Source: Bdellovibrio sp047344985 | GTDB taxonomy: Bacteria > Bdellovibrionota > Bdellovibrionia > Bdellovibrionales > Bdellovibrionaceae | Assembly: GCF_047344985.1 (NCBI RefSeq) | Contig: NZ_CP178861.1 | Span: forward strand, 62,001 to 126,000 | DNA length: 64,000 nt | Reading direction: 5' to 3' | Shown: positions 5,773 to 15,320 of the stretch, piece by piece | Position numbering within the stretch: position 1 is the stretch's first letter | How the letters are laid out: every line of letters begins with the position of its first letter | The notes under the pieces: generated by a model | Seen by the model: the letters and a program-made list of their open reading frames with translations, nothing else | What the model was told of the DNA's origin: nothing | Database searches by the model: none | Translations under genes and position numbers: made by a program

Positions 5773-8676
5773 ATGTCACGTATTCAGGTCACTTGGGTTG
5801 TTAAAACACGGAATGGTCAGGTCAAAGGCCCCTATTCCACTGAAGCCATTCTTCGCATGATTGGTGAGGGCGTCTTTTCGGGTCAAGAGATGATCTCAAA
5901 ACTTCCCGATGGCCAATGGACATTGATTTCTAAAGAGGCTGCTTTCTACGACAAACTTCTTGAAGCTCTCGAAGGTGTTGTCGATGTTGATCCAAAAAAA
6001 GCGCAGAAGATGGAAGCGGAAACGGTGATCGTTCAAGCGCCGAAACCGCCGCCAAAGCAGCAACAGCCACCGCAAAATCAAGCGCCGACGCCAGACAGTT
6101 TTGCAAATATCAAAGTAGATAAACCGAAACAGCAGATCGATGTTTATGATCGTCCTGCGTATGTTCCTCCGGCATCAATTCCCATCGCGAATGTCTCTGC
6201 GAATGGAAAAACGGATTCTGTGATTGAGCTTTCCAATTTAAAAAATATGGAAAAAGGCGAGATCGCGAAAAATTTGAAACTGCCGGCGATCATTCTTGTT
6301 GCGGTGATTTTGATTGGCGTGATTCTTCTTTGGGATAGTGGTCCCGCGGACGGAACGAAAATTCATTTGCTGGCTCCGGGAAAATCGTCAGCGACTTTGA
6401 ATGATCAACAAGTGAAAGAAAAATTAAACGAGGCCTTGTTCGCGATGGAGCAAGACACGTTTGAATCTTATATTGCCGCTCAAAATAAACTCGTGACCAT
6501 CGTTGAAGGTGCTCCGATGAATATCGAAGTGCGAGCTCTTCTTTGTGTGGTCTATAAAGAGCTTTGGCCGTTTGCTGTCCAAGATGCGCAAGATATTAAA
6601 ACCGTGGCGGGAGCGACTCAAGCAACAAGAGCCTTGAATATTGTGAGCCCCTTCGGTCAAGTGTGCGAGTCTGTAAAACTTATGACATCGGGCCGTTACA
6701 AAGAAGCCAAAGGCGTTGTTGAGGCGACCTTGGAAGGCAATGAACCGTTTTCTCTTTTACCTGTGATGTACGATTTTAAAGCGGAACTTCTTGAAGGCGA
6801 AAAAGATCTGACGAACGCCGTTCCCTACTATGAAAAAGCCGCACAGCTTTGGGAAAAATGGCTGCATCCCCAAGTGGCTTTGGGAAAAGTTTTATTAGAT
6901 CAAGGTGATTTTACGTCAGCTTCAAGTTTGCTTAAAAACGTTGTTGCGAAAAATCCAAAACATCGCGAAGGAAAAATTCTTTTAGGTATTATTGAATATC
7001 GTGGATTTAAAAAATCAGACACGGCTTACAGTTATTTAAGTACAGCCCTAGAATCAAAAGGTCGTGTTTCACAATTGGTGGAAGCGGATGGATACTCCGT
7101 CCTAGCTGAAATATATGTTCTTCGTGGAGAAAAACGAAAAGCCTTGGATGCAGCTCAAAAAGGATTCTCGTTGAACCCCAACAACAGTGAGATCCGTCAG
7201 CTTGTAATTCGTCTGGGTGGTTCAGATAAAATCAAAGGCGAAAAAGGTCAGAATAACGAATTGCTTTATCTTGGTGACCAGTACGTGCGCCAAGGGGATT
7301 TCCTCGCCGCTCAAGCAGAGTTTAAAGCCGCTTTTGAAGTTGATCCTAAAAATGGAACAGCTGCGATGAAGGCAGCGAAATGTTTGTGGCAGCTTAATCA
7401 AAGCTTTGAGGCGATTGAGTGGCTGAATAAAGCAATCAAAGCGGAACCCAAGTTGGTTTCTGCTTACGTTCTTCAAGCTGATTACATGTCTCAGCGTTTT
7501 GATTTCGTCGGAGCTTTGCAAATTCTCACAAATGCAACTCGCATTGCTCCAAACAACTATGAAGTTCTGCGTGGCCTTGCGATGCTGGAGTTCCGCAAAA
7601 ACAACATGGTTGGTGCTGTGAACTATGCCATGAGAGCGGTTAAAGCTTACGACGGTGATATCGAAACATTCATCTTGTTGTCGAAAGCCAATGGTCTTCT
7701 TGCTCGTTCAATTATGCCGATCAGTAAGAAAGAAATTGAGAGAAAAGAAAACGCTGCAAAAGATGCCATTCGTTACGCGACGAAAGCCGTTGAAATCGAT
7801 GCGACAAATCCTGAGGCGCAAATCACTTACGCCAAGATGCTCGCGCAAACAAATGGTGTGGATTCAGGGATTAATTACCTCAATGAATTGATTAAACGCT
7901 TCTCGTACACTTTGGATTATCGAGTGGCCTTGGCAGAGGTTTATAAGTCTGAAGATCGCTATAGCCAGTCGAAAGAAATCTATGAAAAAGTTGTAGAGGC
8001 TGATCCAAAAAATAAAAAAGCGTGGCTGGGTTTAGGAGAAAGTGAAAAGGCTCTGGGTCTTAATGACAAAGCTTTAAAAGCCTTCTTAAGTGCCGCGGTT
8101 TTGGATCCTACCGATGGGGAGGCTTTGTTCCAAGCCGGAAAACTTTATTTGGAAACGAGCCGTTTTGAGGAAGCGATTCAGCAGTTTAAACGCGTGCAGC
8201 GTTTGAACCCTAACTACCCTCGTACTTATTATTATATTGGTAAAGCGGCATTCTCTTCTGGTGACTTCAATATGGCTTTGGAAGCCTCCAAAGCAGAAAA
8301 GAAAATCAATCCGAACGTAGCTGATTCCTATATTTTGGCTGCGGAAGTTTATACTGCTCGTAAACAGTATGCAGAGTGTGCGGCGGAATACTCTCAAGCC
8401 ATGAAGCTTCGTCCTCAAGGGGCGGATATTTATGTGAAGTCAGCGACGTGTTACCGTCAGTCGGGTTCGATTGATGTGGCAGAAGACATGTTGGCGTTGG
8501 CTTCGGCGCGCGAAAGTGGTTATGCAGAAATTTATAGAGAGCAAGGGGCGATCTATGAAGTGAAGGGCGATAATCGCTCTGCGGCGCAGGCTTATAATAA
8601 ATATTTAGGCCTCTCGCCAAATGCCCCGGATCGTGTTGAAATAGAGAACAAAATTTTAAGACTCGGCAGCAACTAA
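5773..8676 (+). CDS. Giant TPR-repeat membrane protein with N-terminal GYF-like domain
   Basis: The 967-residue protein begins with a GYF_2-like module (WVVKTRNGQVKGPYSTEAI...GQWTLIS, about residues 6-55). A Gln/Pro-rich linker (about 85-130) follows, then one membrane segment (LPAIILVAVILIGVILLW, about 172-190). The remaining roughly 750 residues are mostly tetratricopeptide repeats ending in A-x-x-x-x-P patterns such as AFEVDPKN, AIKAEPKL and AAVLDPTD. The repeats most likely face the periplasm and act as a protein-binding scaffold; the partner is unknown. The ATG at 5773 with AGG upstream is preferred over the GTG at 5767. A TATAAT at 5758-5763 would give a very short or leaderless transcript. 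A small membrane protein follows 20 bases downstream. Confidence 0.85.
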   Translation: MSRIQVTWVVKTRNGQVKGPYSTEAILRMIGEGVFSGQEMISKLPDGQWTLISKEAAFYDKLLEALEGVVDVDPKKAQKMEAETVIVQAPKPPPKQQQPPQNQAPTPDSFANIKVDKPKQQIDVYDRPAYVPPASIPIANVSANGKTDSVIELSNLKNMEKGEIAKNLKLPAIILVAVILIGVILLWDSGPADGTKIHLLAPGKSSATLNDQQVKEKLNEALFAMEQDTFESYIAAQNKLVTIVEGAPMNIEVRALLCVVYKELWPFAVQDAQDIKTVAGATQATRALNIVSPFGQVCESVKLMTSGRYKEAKGVVEATLEGNEPFSLLPVMYDFKAELLEGEKDLTNAVPYYEKAAQLWEKWLHPQVALGKVLLDQGDFTSASSLLKNVVAKNPKHREGKILLGIIEYRGFKKSDTAYSYLSTALESKGRVSQLVEADGYSVLAEIYVLRGEKRKALDAAQKGFSLNPNNSEIRQLVIRLGGSDKIKGEKGQNNELLYLGDQYVRQGDFLAAQAEFKAAFEVDPKNGTAAMKAAKCLWQLNQSFEAIEWLNKAIKAEPKLVSAYVLQADYMSQRFDFVGALQILTNATRIAPNNYEVLRGLAMLEFRKNNMVGAVNYAMRAVKAYDGDIETFILLSKANGLLARSIMPISKKEIERKENAAKDAIRYATKAVEIDATNPEAQITYAKMLAQTNGVDSGINYLNELIKRFSYTLDYRVALAEVYKSEDRYSQSKEIYEKVVEADPKNKKAWLGLGESEKALGLNDKALKAFLSAAVLDPTDGEALFQAGKLYLETSRFEEAIQQFKRVQRLNPNYPRTYYYIGKAAFSSGDFNMALEASKAEKKINPNVADSYILAAEVYTARKQYAECAAEYSQAMKLRPQGADIYVKSATCYRQSGSIDVAEDMLALASARESGYAEIYREQGAIYEVKGDNRSAAQAYNKYLGLSPNAPDRVEIENKILRLGSN

Positions 8677-8696
8677 GGACGGACGACGGAGGAGCC

Positions 8697-9005
8697 ATGG
8701 GAATCGGCGATAAAATGAGAGGACTTGCAAGCAGCGCACAAGAGGGCGTTAAGTCATCCACGCTTTCCTTTTTTCATTTCACTTTAAGATTTGTAACAGG
8801 AATTCTTTTGGGACTTGTTCTTGGACTGATTGGTCAGGAACTTGTCGGATATGGAACGTTTGCTCTTCTTTTTGTAATGGTCGTTGTTCTGGGCATCGTT
8901 ATGAAAGTATTGTCGAACTGGAGTATGGGTCAAATTCTGATCTTTGATTTGATCTGTGTGCTTGTCGCGATGTTGCTAAGAATGTATATACTTGTTGCAC
9001 CTTAA
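8697..9005 (+). CDS. Small inner-membrane protein of unknown function
   Basis: The protein has 102 residues. A short amphipathic N-terminus is followed by three predicted membrane helices (FVTGILLGLVLGLIG, FALLFVMVVVLGIVM, ILIFDLICVLVAMLL). GGAGGAGCC precedes the ATG. It lies between the TPR protein and serS with short gaps, so the three are probably co-transcribed. No family is recognised. Confidence 0.75.
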   Translation: MGIGDKMRGLASSAQEGVKSSTLSFFHFTLRFVTGILLGLVLGLIGQELVGYGTFALLFVMVVVLGIVMKVLSNWSMGQILIFDLICVLVAMLLRMYILVAP

Positions 9006-9049
9006 GGCGTCCTGCCTTGTAGAACGTAGCCTGTAAAAGGATTTTAAAA

Positions 9050-10342
9050 ATGATCGATATTAAACTTCTTGAGAAAAAAGCTGAAAACGGACCTTCTTAT
9101 TTTGATGAATACAAGCAGGGCTTGATCAACCGTGGTGCATCGACAGACATCCTTGAAAAAATCATGGAGCTGAACAAAAAACGCAAAGAGATGATCACGC
9201 AAGCTGAGAGTGCGAAAGCAAATCAAAATAAACTCAGCGGTGAAATCGGAAAACTGAAACGCGAAGGTAAAGATGCTTCTGCGATTTTGGCGGAAGTGGA
9301 AGCTTTAAAATCTCAAGTGAAAGAGCTTGAAGCCAAAGCGGCTGAGGCCGATCAAGAAGTTACGAATTTGGCGTTGGTGATTCCGAATAAACCAAATGCG
9401 TCTGTGCCTGTGGGTTCTTCTGAAAAAGACAATAAAGAATTAAAAGTCGTTGGAACTCCGACGAAGTTTTCTTTTAAACCCAAAGAACACTGGGAATTGG
9501 GTGAATCTTTAAAGATCATCGATTTTGAAAGAGCTGGTAAAACAACAGGAACTCGCTTTGCTTTCCTAAAAGGCGCAGCCGCGCAAATGGAGCGTGCATT
9601 GATCCAATTTATGATGGACATGCACTCTACAAGACACGGTTATACAGAGATGATTCCTCCGTTCATGGTGAACTCAAACAGTTTGCTTGGAACTGGAAAC
9701 TTCCCGAAATTTAAAGAAGACGTTTTCCATTTGGAAGGTTGGGATCTTTATTTGATTCCAACAGCGGAAGTGCCTGTGACGAACTACTACAACGGTGAGA
9801 TCTTGGATGAAAAAGATTTGCCACAAAGTTTCTGCGCGTATTCTCCATGCTTCCGTTCAGAGGCTGGAAGTGCGGGACGCGATACCAAGGGTTTGATCCG
9901 TCAGCATCAGTTCGACAAAGTGGAACTGATGACGTTCTGTCATCCAGATAAATCTTATGAAGTTCACGAGGCTTTGACGTCTCATGCGGAACAAGTGTTG
10001 ATGGATTTGGAACTTCCATTCCGCCGTATGCTTCTTTGCACGGGCGATATGGGTTTTGGATCTGCGAAAACTCACGATTTGGAAGTATGGCTTCCGGGTC
10101 AGAACACATACCGCGAGATCAGCTCATGTTCTAACTTTGAGGATTTCCAAGCTCGTCGCGCCAACATCCGTTTCCGCACAGCCGGTGGCAAACCTCAATT
10201 CGTTCATACATTGAACGGATCTGCCCTCGCAGTAGGCAGAACACTTGTAGCCATCCTAGAAAACTACCAACGCGAAGACGGTTCCGTAGCCATCCCAAAA
10301 GCTCTTCAAAGCTACATGGGCGGCAAAACCGAAATCCGTTAA
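9050..10342 (+). CDS. serS: Seryl-tRNA synthetase
   Basis: This class II synthetase charges tRNA-Ser. Of 430 residues, 1-110 are the long coiled-coil arm that binds the tRNA-Ser extra arm. Motif 2 is visible in FRSEAGSAGRDTKGLIRQHQF and motif 3 in NGSALAVGRTLVAILENYQ. An AAAAGGA ribosome binding site precedes the ATG. A tRNA-Ser(UGA) gene lies about 90 bases downstream, a natural pairing but with its own promoter. Confidence 0.97.
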   Translation: MIDIKLLEKKAENGPSYFDEYKQGLINRGASTDILEKIMELNKKRKEMITQAESAKANQNKLSGEIGKLKREGKDASAILAEVEALKSQVKELEAKAAEADQEVTNLALVIPNKPNASVPVGSSEKDNKELKVVGTPTKFSFKPKEHWELGESLKIIDFERAGKTTGTRFAFLKGAAAQMERALIQFMMDMHSTRHGYTEMIPPFMVNSNSLLGTGNFPKFKEDVFHLEGWDLYLIPTAEVPVTNYYNGEILDEKDLPQSFCAYSPCFRSEAGSAGRDTKGLIRQHQFDKVELMTFCHPDKSYEVHEALTSHAEQVLMDLELPFRRMLLCTGDMGFGSAKTHDLEVWLPGQNTYREISSCSNFEDFQARRANIRFRTAGGKPQFVHTLNGSALAVGRTLVAILENYQREDGSVAIPKALQSYMGGKTEIR

Positions 10343-10393
10343 AAGGTGCCAGGGGATTTTTTCTAACTGGGGTGCGTTAGACGCAACAACTGC

Positions 10394-10422
10394 TTGAATA
10401 CTCACGTCAAAACCCATAAAAC
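10394..10422 (+). promoter_or_regulatory. Sigma-70-type promoter of tRNA-Ser
   Basis: TTGAAT (10394-10399), a 17-base spacer and TAAAAC (10417-10422). The predicted start of transcription falls at the tRNA 5' end, about 10429. Confidence 0.5.
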
Positions 10423-10429
10423 GGTCGAC

Positions 10430-10519
10430 GGAGAGTTGGTAGAGTGGTTGAATACACCAGTCTTGAAAACTGGCAGCCCTTCGCGGGGCTCGAGGGTTCG
10501 AATCCCTCACTCTCCGCCA
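10430..10519 (+). tRNA. tRNA-Ser (anticodon UGA)
   Basis: Acceptor GGAGAGT (10430-10436) pairs with ACTCTCC (10509-10515). Anticodon loop CTTGAAA carries TGA. A long variable arm (CAGCCCTTCGCGGGGCTC) is typical of tRNA-Ser. GGTTCGAAT forms the T-loop and GCCA is encoded at the 3' end. Confidence 0.97.
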
Positions 10520-10526
10520 TTTAGAT

Positions 10527-10555
10527 AAAAGCCGCCTTAGAGCGGCTTTTTCTAT
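10527..10555 (+). terminator. Terminator after tRNA-Ser
   Basis: AAAAGCCGC (10527-10535) and GCGGCTTTT (10542-10550) pair perfectly around CTTAGA. A T-rich tail follows. Confidence 0.85.
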
Positions 10556-10607
10556 TTTATGCCTTAGCACTTGCGCTTCCCCGTAAATCCAAAGACTCTA
10601 AGAACCT

Positions 10608-11249
10608 ATGATGGAATTCGTCGATATTATTTTACATCTTGATCAGCACATTCCTGAGTGGATCGCATTCTTCGGTCCATGGTTGTATGTGATTTTATTC
10701 CTTATCATCTTTGCAGAGACAGGATTGGTGGTGACGCCGTTCTTGCCTGGCGATTCGCTGCTATTTGCATTGGGTGCGTTTACGACCGTTGAGCATGGTT
10801 TGAATTTATGGATCGTGCTTGCGAGTTTAACGATTGCAGGAATTTTGGGAGACACCGTGAATTACCACATAGGAAAATATGTGGGACCGAAGGTCTTCGA
10901 GAATAATTCACGCTTCTTTAAAAAAGAATATTTAGAGCAAACTCAAGCCTTCTATGAAAAATGGGGTCCATTTACGATTGTGGCAGCTCGTTTTGCTCCG
11001 ATTGTTCGTACGTTTGCTCCATTCGTTGCTGGTATTGGATCTATGCACTACCGCAAGTTTCTTTCTTATAATGTGATTGGTGCGGTTGCCTGGGTCTTTA
11101 CTTTTGTTTTAGCAGGACACTTTTTCGGAAATCTTCCAGTTGTGAAAAAGAACTTCCACATTGTGATTTTTGGAGTGATCGGTGTGTCGCTGATTCCAAT
11201 GGTATGGCCTTGGATCTCTGGTAAAATTCAGAAGATGAAGGCGCGCTAA
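10608..11249 (+). CDS. DedA-family membrane protein
   Basis: This 213-residue integral membrane protein has the VTT/DedA fold. FAETGLVVTPFLPGDSLLF near residues 33-52 is the family signature, followed by GDTVNYHIGKYVG and by ARFAPIVRTFAPFVAGIG around 127-145. Members act as flippases for undecaprenyl phosphate or phospholipids and support membrane homeostasis. It stands alone downstream of tRNA-Ser. Its stop overlaps the stop of the convergent cyclase-like gene by four bases. Confidence 0.9.
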   Translation: MMEFVDIILHLDQHIPEWIAFFGPWLYVILFLIIFAETGLVVTPFLPGDSLLFALGAFTTVEHGLNLWIVLASLTIAGILGDTVNYHIGKYVGPKVFENNSRFFKKEYLEQTQAFYEKWGPFTIVAARFAPIVRTFAPFVAGIGSMHYRKFLSYNVIGAVAWVFTFVLAGHFFGNLPVVKKNFHIVIFGVIGVSLIPMVWPWISGKIQKMKAR

Positions 11250-13210
11250 GCAGCCTTCTTCGTAGATTTCGCCAACATTTTTGATAAAATCGGATTGGTT
11301 TTTAAATAAACCGGGTCTGTATCCTGATAATATTTAACAATACTTTCTAAAGCGTATTCACCCGACTTCTTGTGATTCGGATGAGCGCTGTTGAGAAGTC
11401 TGTGGAGAGCGTCCCATACGTCTGAATTTAACTGCTGTTTTGCAACCTCAACAATTGTATCGGCAGCGACTCGATTGTTGGATGAGAACATGTTTTCCCA
11501 GATCTTTCTTGCCGGGAATCCGTATCTGCCTAAAACTACGATGGCGTTTGCTTGTACGCGTGGATCTTTGTGCTCCAGAAGGCGTACGACAGAATCCTGA
11601 AGAGTTGTGCTCCATAGATTTTTTGGAATAATTCTTCCTAAAAGACTTACTACTGCCGAAAGTGCCTTGGTGCTTAAAAGACCTTCTTCTTCGCCGCGAA
11701 GGAAAGAAGTTAAAGTCATCTCTGCTTCTGACACGATCTCCTGAGTTGTATTTTCGAATCGATGGTATTTCAAAGCTGTGAGCATTCTCACGATATCATC
11801 ATCGCGTCGAGTGACCGCCATAAGACGTACTTTTTTAAGTACAAACAACATATGCTCGTCACTACGGAAATAAGCAAGTCGCTCCCACATGTTGGAATCA
11901 AAAACCCATTCAATCGAATTGAAATCGCGGGATCTACAAAGCATAGACTCTTCTTTAAAACCTTTGAGCTGATTGACTTTGCGATCAAAGATAAATGCCA
12001 GGCCTTCTGCGCTTGGTGAAGCCTCTTGGAAGAATGTCAGCACCTGATGAGTTTTATCATCGATCAATGAAAGGAGACGAACAGATTCGATCAGCGGAAG
12101 TCCACTGAGCGCGTGCCCTTCGTCAAGACGAGTGAAACGCATTGTTCCTTTTGCTAAGGAGCCTTTTAGTTTGAAGTAATGATTTGCTTCAGCGGGGAGA
12201 TTCTTTTCGATGACTGTCGCTTCGTGAAAGAGATCGCGAATACATGCAATGGCCAAAGACTCTGAGGAAAGATCTGGAGCCATTTCGTCTTTAAAGAGGA
12301 AAACGATTTCGTCGCCGACAAATTGATAAATCAATCCACCATGACGTTCAATCACCTCACGAGCCCTTGCGAAGTATTGATTCAAGATGGTCGTCATGTA
12401 CTTGTCGTCTTTTTCTAAGAACATTTGCGTGTAGCCGTTGAGATCAATACGACACAAAGTGGCTGCGAAACTATAAGGAGCCTCTTTGCCGCTTTTTAAT
12501 TCGTACCGAATGGCGGGACCTACGGTTTCTCCATACGTTTCGCTGAGTTTTTCTAAGCGAACGCGCTCGCCCTCCAAGCCTACAGAAGCTTTGAGAATAG
12601 TATCAGCTTCGGCAGAAGTAGTTTTGATGTTTGCAATTTCTTCGCGAGAACGGCTGGAGAGAACTTTGCTAAGGTTGATGATGTCCCTCAAAACCAAAAA
12701 AGCCACAAAGCTTAGAAATGTAGTCACCACAAAAATATCTTTTATGAACATTGGAATCATTTCTTTCAATGTACTCAGTAGAGTTGTTCCAATGTTTGAC
12801 CGAATTCCCGCAGTGAGTCTGTAGTCCATTACTTTAATTGTTTTGAACTTTAAACCATTGACCTCAATAAGTTCGTTGAAGTTAGCATAATTGTGATTAA
12901 GCTCTTCAAGTTTTCCAGAGTTGTTTTCAAAGAAAAGCGGCTCTGTTCCTTTTTGAAGAATAAAGAAATCAACAAAATGCAGCTTTCTTGCTTGTGAAAG
13001 TTTATCTTTAATACCATCCGGATGTTCTTGTACAAGATCACCGATGCTCGACTGAAGAATGTAATCTAAGTTGGCTACTCTTGTAATTGCGACGTGTTCT
13101 GCGAGTTTGGAGCCCTGAGTATAGAATTGATATCCGGTGAAGGAGACATAGCCCACCCAAAAAAAGAATATCAGCAGCAATAAAAGAGATTTTTTATTTT
13201 TGCCGAACAA
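11246..13210 (-). CDS. Membrane sensor with class III cyclase-like domain and C-terminal HEAT-type repeats
   Basis: The product has 654 residues. Two membrane helices (about 9-30 and 155-178) bracket an extracytoplasmic sensor region. A class III nucleotide cyclase-like domain spans about 245-410. The metal-binding Asp residues are present in CRIDLNGYTQMF and QFVGDEIVFLF. The later block reads LSGLPLIESVRLLSL where active enzymes have GDxVNxAxRL, so the transition-state Asn appears lost and activity is doubtful. The last 170 residues hold HEAT-like helices (VVRLLEHKDPRVQANAIVVLGRYG). I chose TTG at 13210 because AAGGAG stands six bases upstream; it still overlaps the upstream gene by 17 bases, implying coupling. 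Confidence 0.8.
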   Translation of the reverse strand: MFGKNKKSLLLLLIFFFWVGYVSFTGYQFYTQGSKLAEHVAITRVANLDYILQSSIGDLVQEHPDGIKDKLSQARKLHFVDFFILQKGTEPLFFENNSGKLEELNHNYANFNELIEVNGLKFKTIKVMDYRLTAGIRSNIGTTLLSTLKEMIPMFIKDIFVVTTFLSFVAFLVLRDIINLSKVLSSRSREEIANIKTTSAEADTILKASVGLEGERVRLEKLSETYGETVGPAIRYELKSGKEAPYSFAATLCRIDLNGYTQMFLEKDDKYMTTILNQYFARAREVIERHGGLIYQFVGDEIVFLFKDEMAPDLSSESLAIACIRDLFHEATVIEKNLPAEANHYFKLKGSLAKGTMRFTRLDEGHALSGLPLIESVRLLSLIDDKTHQVLTFFQEASPSAEGLAFIFDRKVNQLKGFKEESMLCRSRDFNSIEWVFDSNMWERLAYFRSDEHMLFVLKKVRLMAVTRRDDDIVRMLTALKYHRFENTTQEIVSEAEMTLTSFLRGEEEGLLSTKALSAVVSLLGRIIPKNLWSTTLQDSVVRLLEHKDPRVQANAIVVLGRYGFPARKIWENMFSSNNRVAADTIVEVAKQQLNSDVWDALHRLLNSAHPNHKKSGEYALESIVKYYQDTDPVYLKTNPILSKMLAKSTKKAA

Positions 13211-15194
13211 AGCGATCTCCTTGGTCGACAAAAATTACGTCTCCTCTGCTAGCTCCATAGGTGTTGCCAGATAAGTCATATACAGTGATGCTGTTGTCTT
13301 TCAAAGTTTGTACAAAGTTTTTATCTTTTAATTTGCTTCTGGCTTGTTGATAAGATCCGCCAGAGATAAATGAAACAACCTCGTCCCGGCCTGGTGTATA
13401 CGTCCCACTGTTAGAGCCCGATGAAGTGGAAGAGCCTCTCCGTTGTTGTTGAATACGGCTTCCACTTGAAGGTGTTCTATCGAGATTTGCAGAGGCGGCT
13501 CCGGAAGAAGTAGTAGATACAACGCTTCCACCTCCACTATTGCCTATATCGGATATACTGTGGTCCGTATTCTGCGCTTGTTTTGCACCAGAGCCCGCAT
13601 TTACGGCGGCTGGCTGTCTCGAACCATTCGAGGAACTGTTGGCAGATGTGGCAGTTCTTGTTAGATCAACTTCCTCTTTAATGTATTCACCATTGCCGGC
13701 TTTTCCACTTTGAGAGCTTGCAGTTGGAATATTAATCTTTGGAGTTTTTCCACCAACGGTGCTCATATCGAGTTGATATTCACTAGCAGGCTCCCTTGAT
13801 GAGCTGCGGTCCTTGCGAGAAGTGGTGCTGACGCTTGCACTTGTCGTTTCAGCAACAGTGACGGGGCCGTTTGAATATGCCGATCGCGCGCTACTGGCAG
13901 AAACTGACGTATTTGAACTTTCGATAGCAGATTCAGTGGCTGCTGCAGGACTTGCTGCCGCTAAAGCAGCCGGCTCTGCTGCAACTGCAGGAGAGGGCCC
14001 TAAGACCGCTTCAGCCATTCGAACCACACCACTAGTTTGGGCGCGGCTTTCACTAGCCACCAATTGCTTACCGCCTGAATCGGCCATTCTGTTCATATCT
14101 TGAGGAGACTGATCTTTTGTTGGATGCTTAGGATTTTCCGCGACTGATTTAGGAATTTCTTGGCTTCCTTTTACAGCGGCCTCGAATTCACCTTCACTTA
14201 TATCTAGGGTAGTTAGTGCAGAGGAAAAAAGCGAAGCCCGAGCGTCTTGTTTTAGCTTTGCAACGTTCGTTACTTTTTGATTAATGCAAAGACTCGTAAC
14301 CGCTTGGCTTAGATCTTCATCCGAAACTGACGAAATATGGATAGATTCGTGAAACAGTTGTTCTTTGATTTTACTTAGATCAACTTTTTTTCCAAATTGA
14401 AATTGAATTTTTGCTCCGGATTCGATGACTTTCATGGGATGTTCAATATTTTCATCAGCACTTTTCTTACACACCAAGATAGGGTCATCACCCGTTTTCA
14501 TATTTGAGAATTTAATTATTGAATTTTTAAATCCTATAACTGCCTTTTCATAATTAAGAATACCGTCCTTTTCTCCGAATTTCTTAATAAAAAGGTCTTT
14601 TGTTTTATTTCCCTCCAGACAATCAAGAATAGGGTTTGAAGTCTTTCCTGGAAAAGCAAAAATCTCTTTCACACTAGACGTTAAAGCTGTATATGTTTCG
14701 GGCTCTACCGTGTCGAAACACTGGTCTCCAACGAAAGCCTCAGTAGATTTATTCACTAATGGAGCCGAGATTTCAGAAATATTTTTTTTGAATTTTTCCC
14801 ACTCGGTATCCTGAATTCCGACGCAAAGTGGTCCTTGAGTAGTGAAAGTAAGAATTTTTTGTTTTCGGTTTGTTGACCTGAGTATGATTAATTTGTCTTT
14901 TTTCGATAAAAGGATCTTTTCGTTTACTGATGAACCAAAGTATCTTTTTAAATGATAGAGAGTTTTCTCGCCCTCGTAGTAGACTTCTATTACCAAGTTC
15001 CCTTTTCTTATTCTCCAAAAATCCACAGCTTTATCGCTGTTATAATCTATGCGCGTATCCTCATAGTCATTGTCGGTAAAAGAAAATACTTTTCTTTTCT
15101 GTTCGGCCGATGAGAAAGGACTTACGCTTATACACCAGGATATTGATGTAAAGAATGAGATACTGATTATGATAGTGATTAGGAGGCCTTTCAT
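13194..15194 (-). CDS. Large exported protein with HExxH motif and Ser/Ala-rich linker
   Basis: The 666-residue protein has an N-terminal signal sequence (about 1-22). The first 350 residues form a Cys-containing domain with LFHESIHIS; the HExxH at 282-286 could be a zinc protease site. Residues about 370-610 are low-complexity Ala/Ser/Gly/Thr/Gln. A short C-terminal domain follows (GRDEVVSFISGGSYQQARSK...VFVDQGDRFVRQK). No family is recognised by name. It overlaps the cyclase-like gene downstream and is divergent from a papain-like protease. It may be a secreted or surface protease. The start lacks a strong ribosome binding site. Confidence 0.7.
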   Translation of the reverse strand: MKGLLITIIISISFFTSISWCISVSPFSSAEQKRKVFSFTDNDYEDTRIDYNSDKAVDFWRIRKGNLVIEVYYEGEKTLYHLKRYFGSSVNEKILLSKKDKLIILRSTNRKQKILTFTTQGPLCVGIQDTEWEKFKKNISEISAPLVNKSTEAFVGDQCFDTVEPETYTALTSSVKEIFAFPGKTSNPILDCLEGNKTKDLFIKKFGEKDGILNYEKAVIGFKNSIIKFSNMKTGDDPILVCKKSADENIEHPMKVIESGAKIQFQFGKKVDLSKIKEQLFHESIHISSVSDEDLSQAVTSLCINQKVTNVAKLKQDARASLFSSALTTLDISEGEFEAAVKGSQEIPKSVAENPKHPTKDQSPQDMNRMADSGGKQLVASESRAQTSGVVRMAEAVLGPSPAVAAEPAALAAASPAAATESAIESSNTSVSASSARSAYSNGPVTVAETTSASVSTTSRKDRSSSREPASEYQLDMSTVGGKTPKINIPTASSQSGKAGNGEYIKEEVDLTRTATSANSSSNGSRQPAAVNAGSGAKQAQNTDHSISDIGNSGGGSVVSTTSSGAASANLDRTPSSGSRIQQQRRGSSTSSGSNSGTYTPGRDEVVSFISGGSYQQARSKLKDKNFVQTLKDNSITVYDLSGNTYGASRGDVIFVDQGDRFVRQK

Positions 15195-15320
15195 ATCTGT
15201 TTATGTATCGGCACAATTGAGTTTGGTTTATACAAGACTTTGGCCTAATCATCAAAGGACCTTAGCCCAGGAGCTTGGAAATACCTTTTAAAGGAAGCAA
15301 GGATTAAACAAAATTGTTGT

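Noticed and set aside
10256..10570. Minus-strand ORF of 104 codons over tRNA-Ser
   Set aside because: It runs antisense through the tRNA and the end of serS. The RVRDSNPRAP segment is the well-known false translation of a reversed tRNA-Ser.
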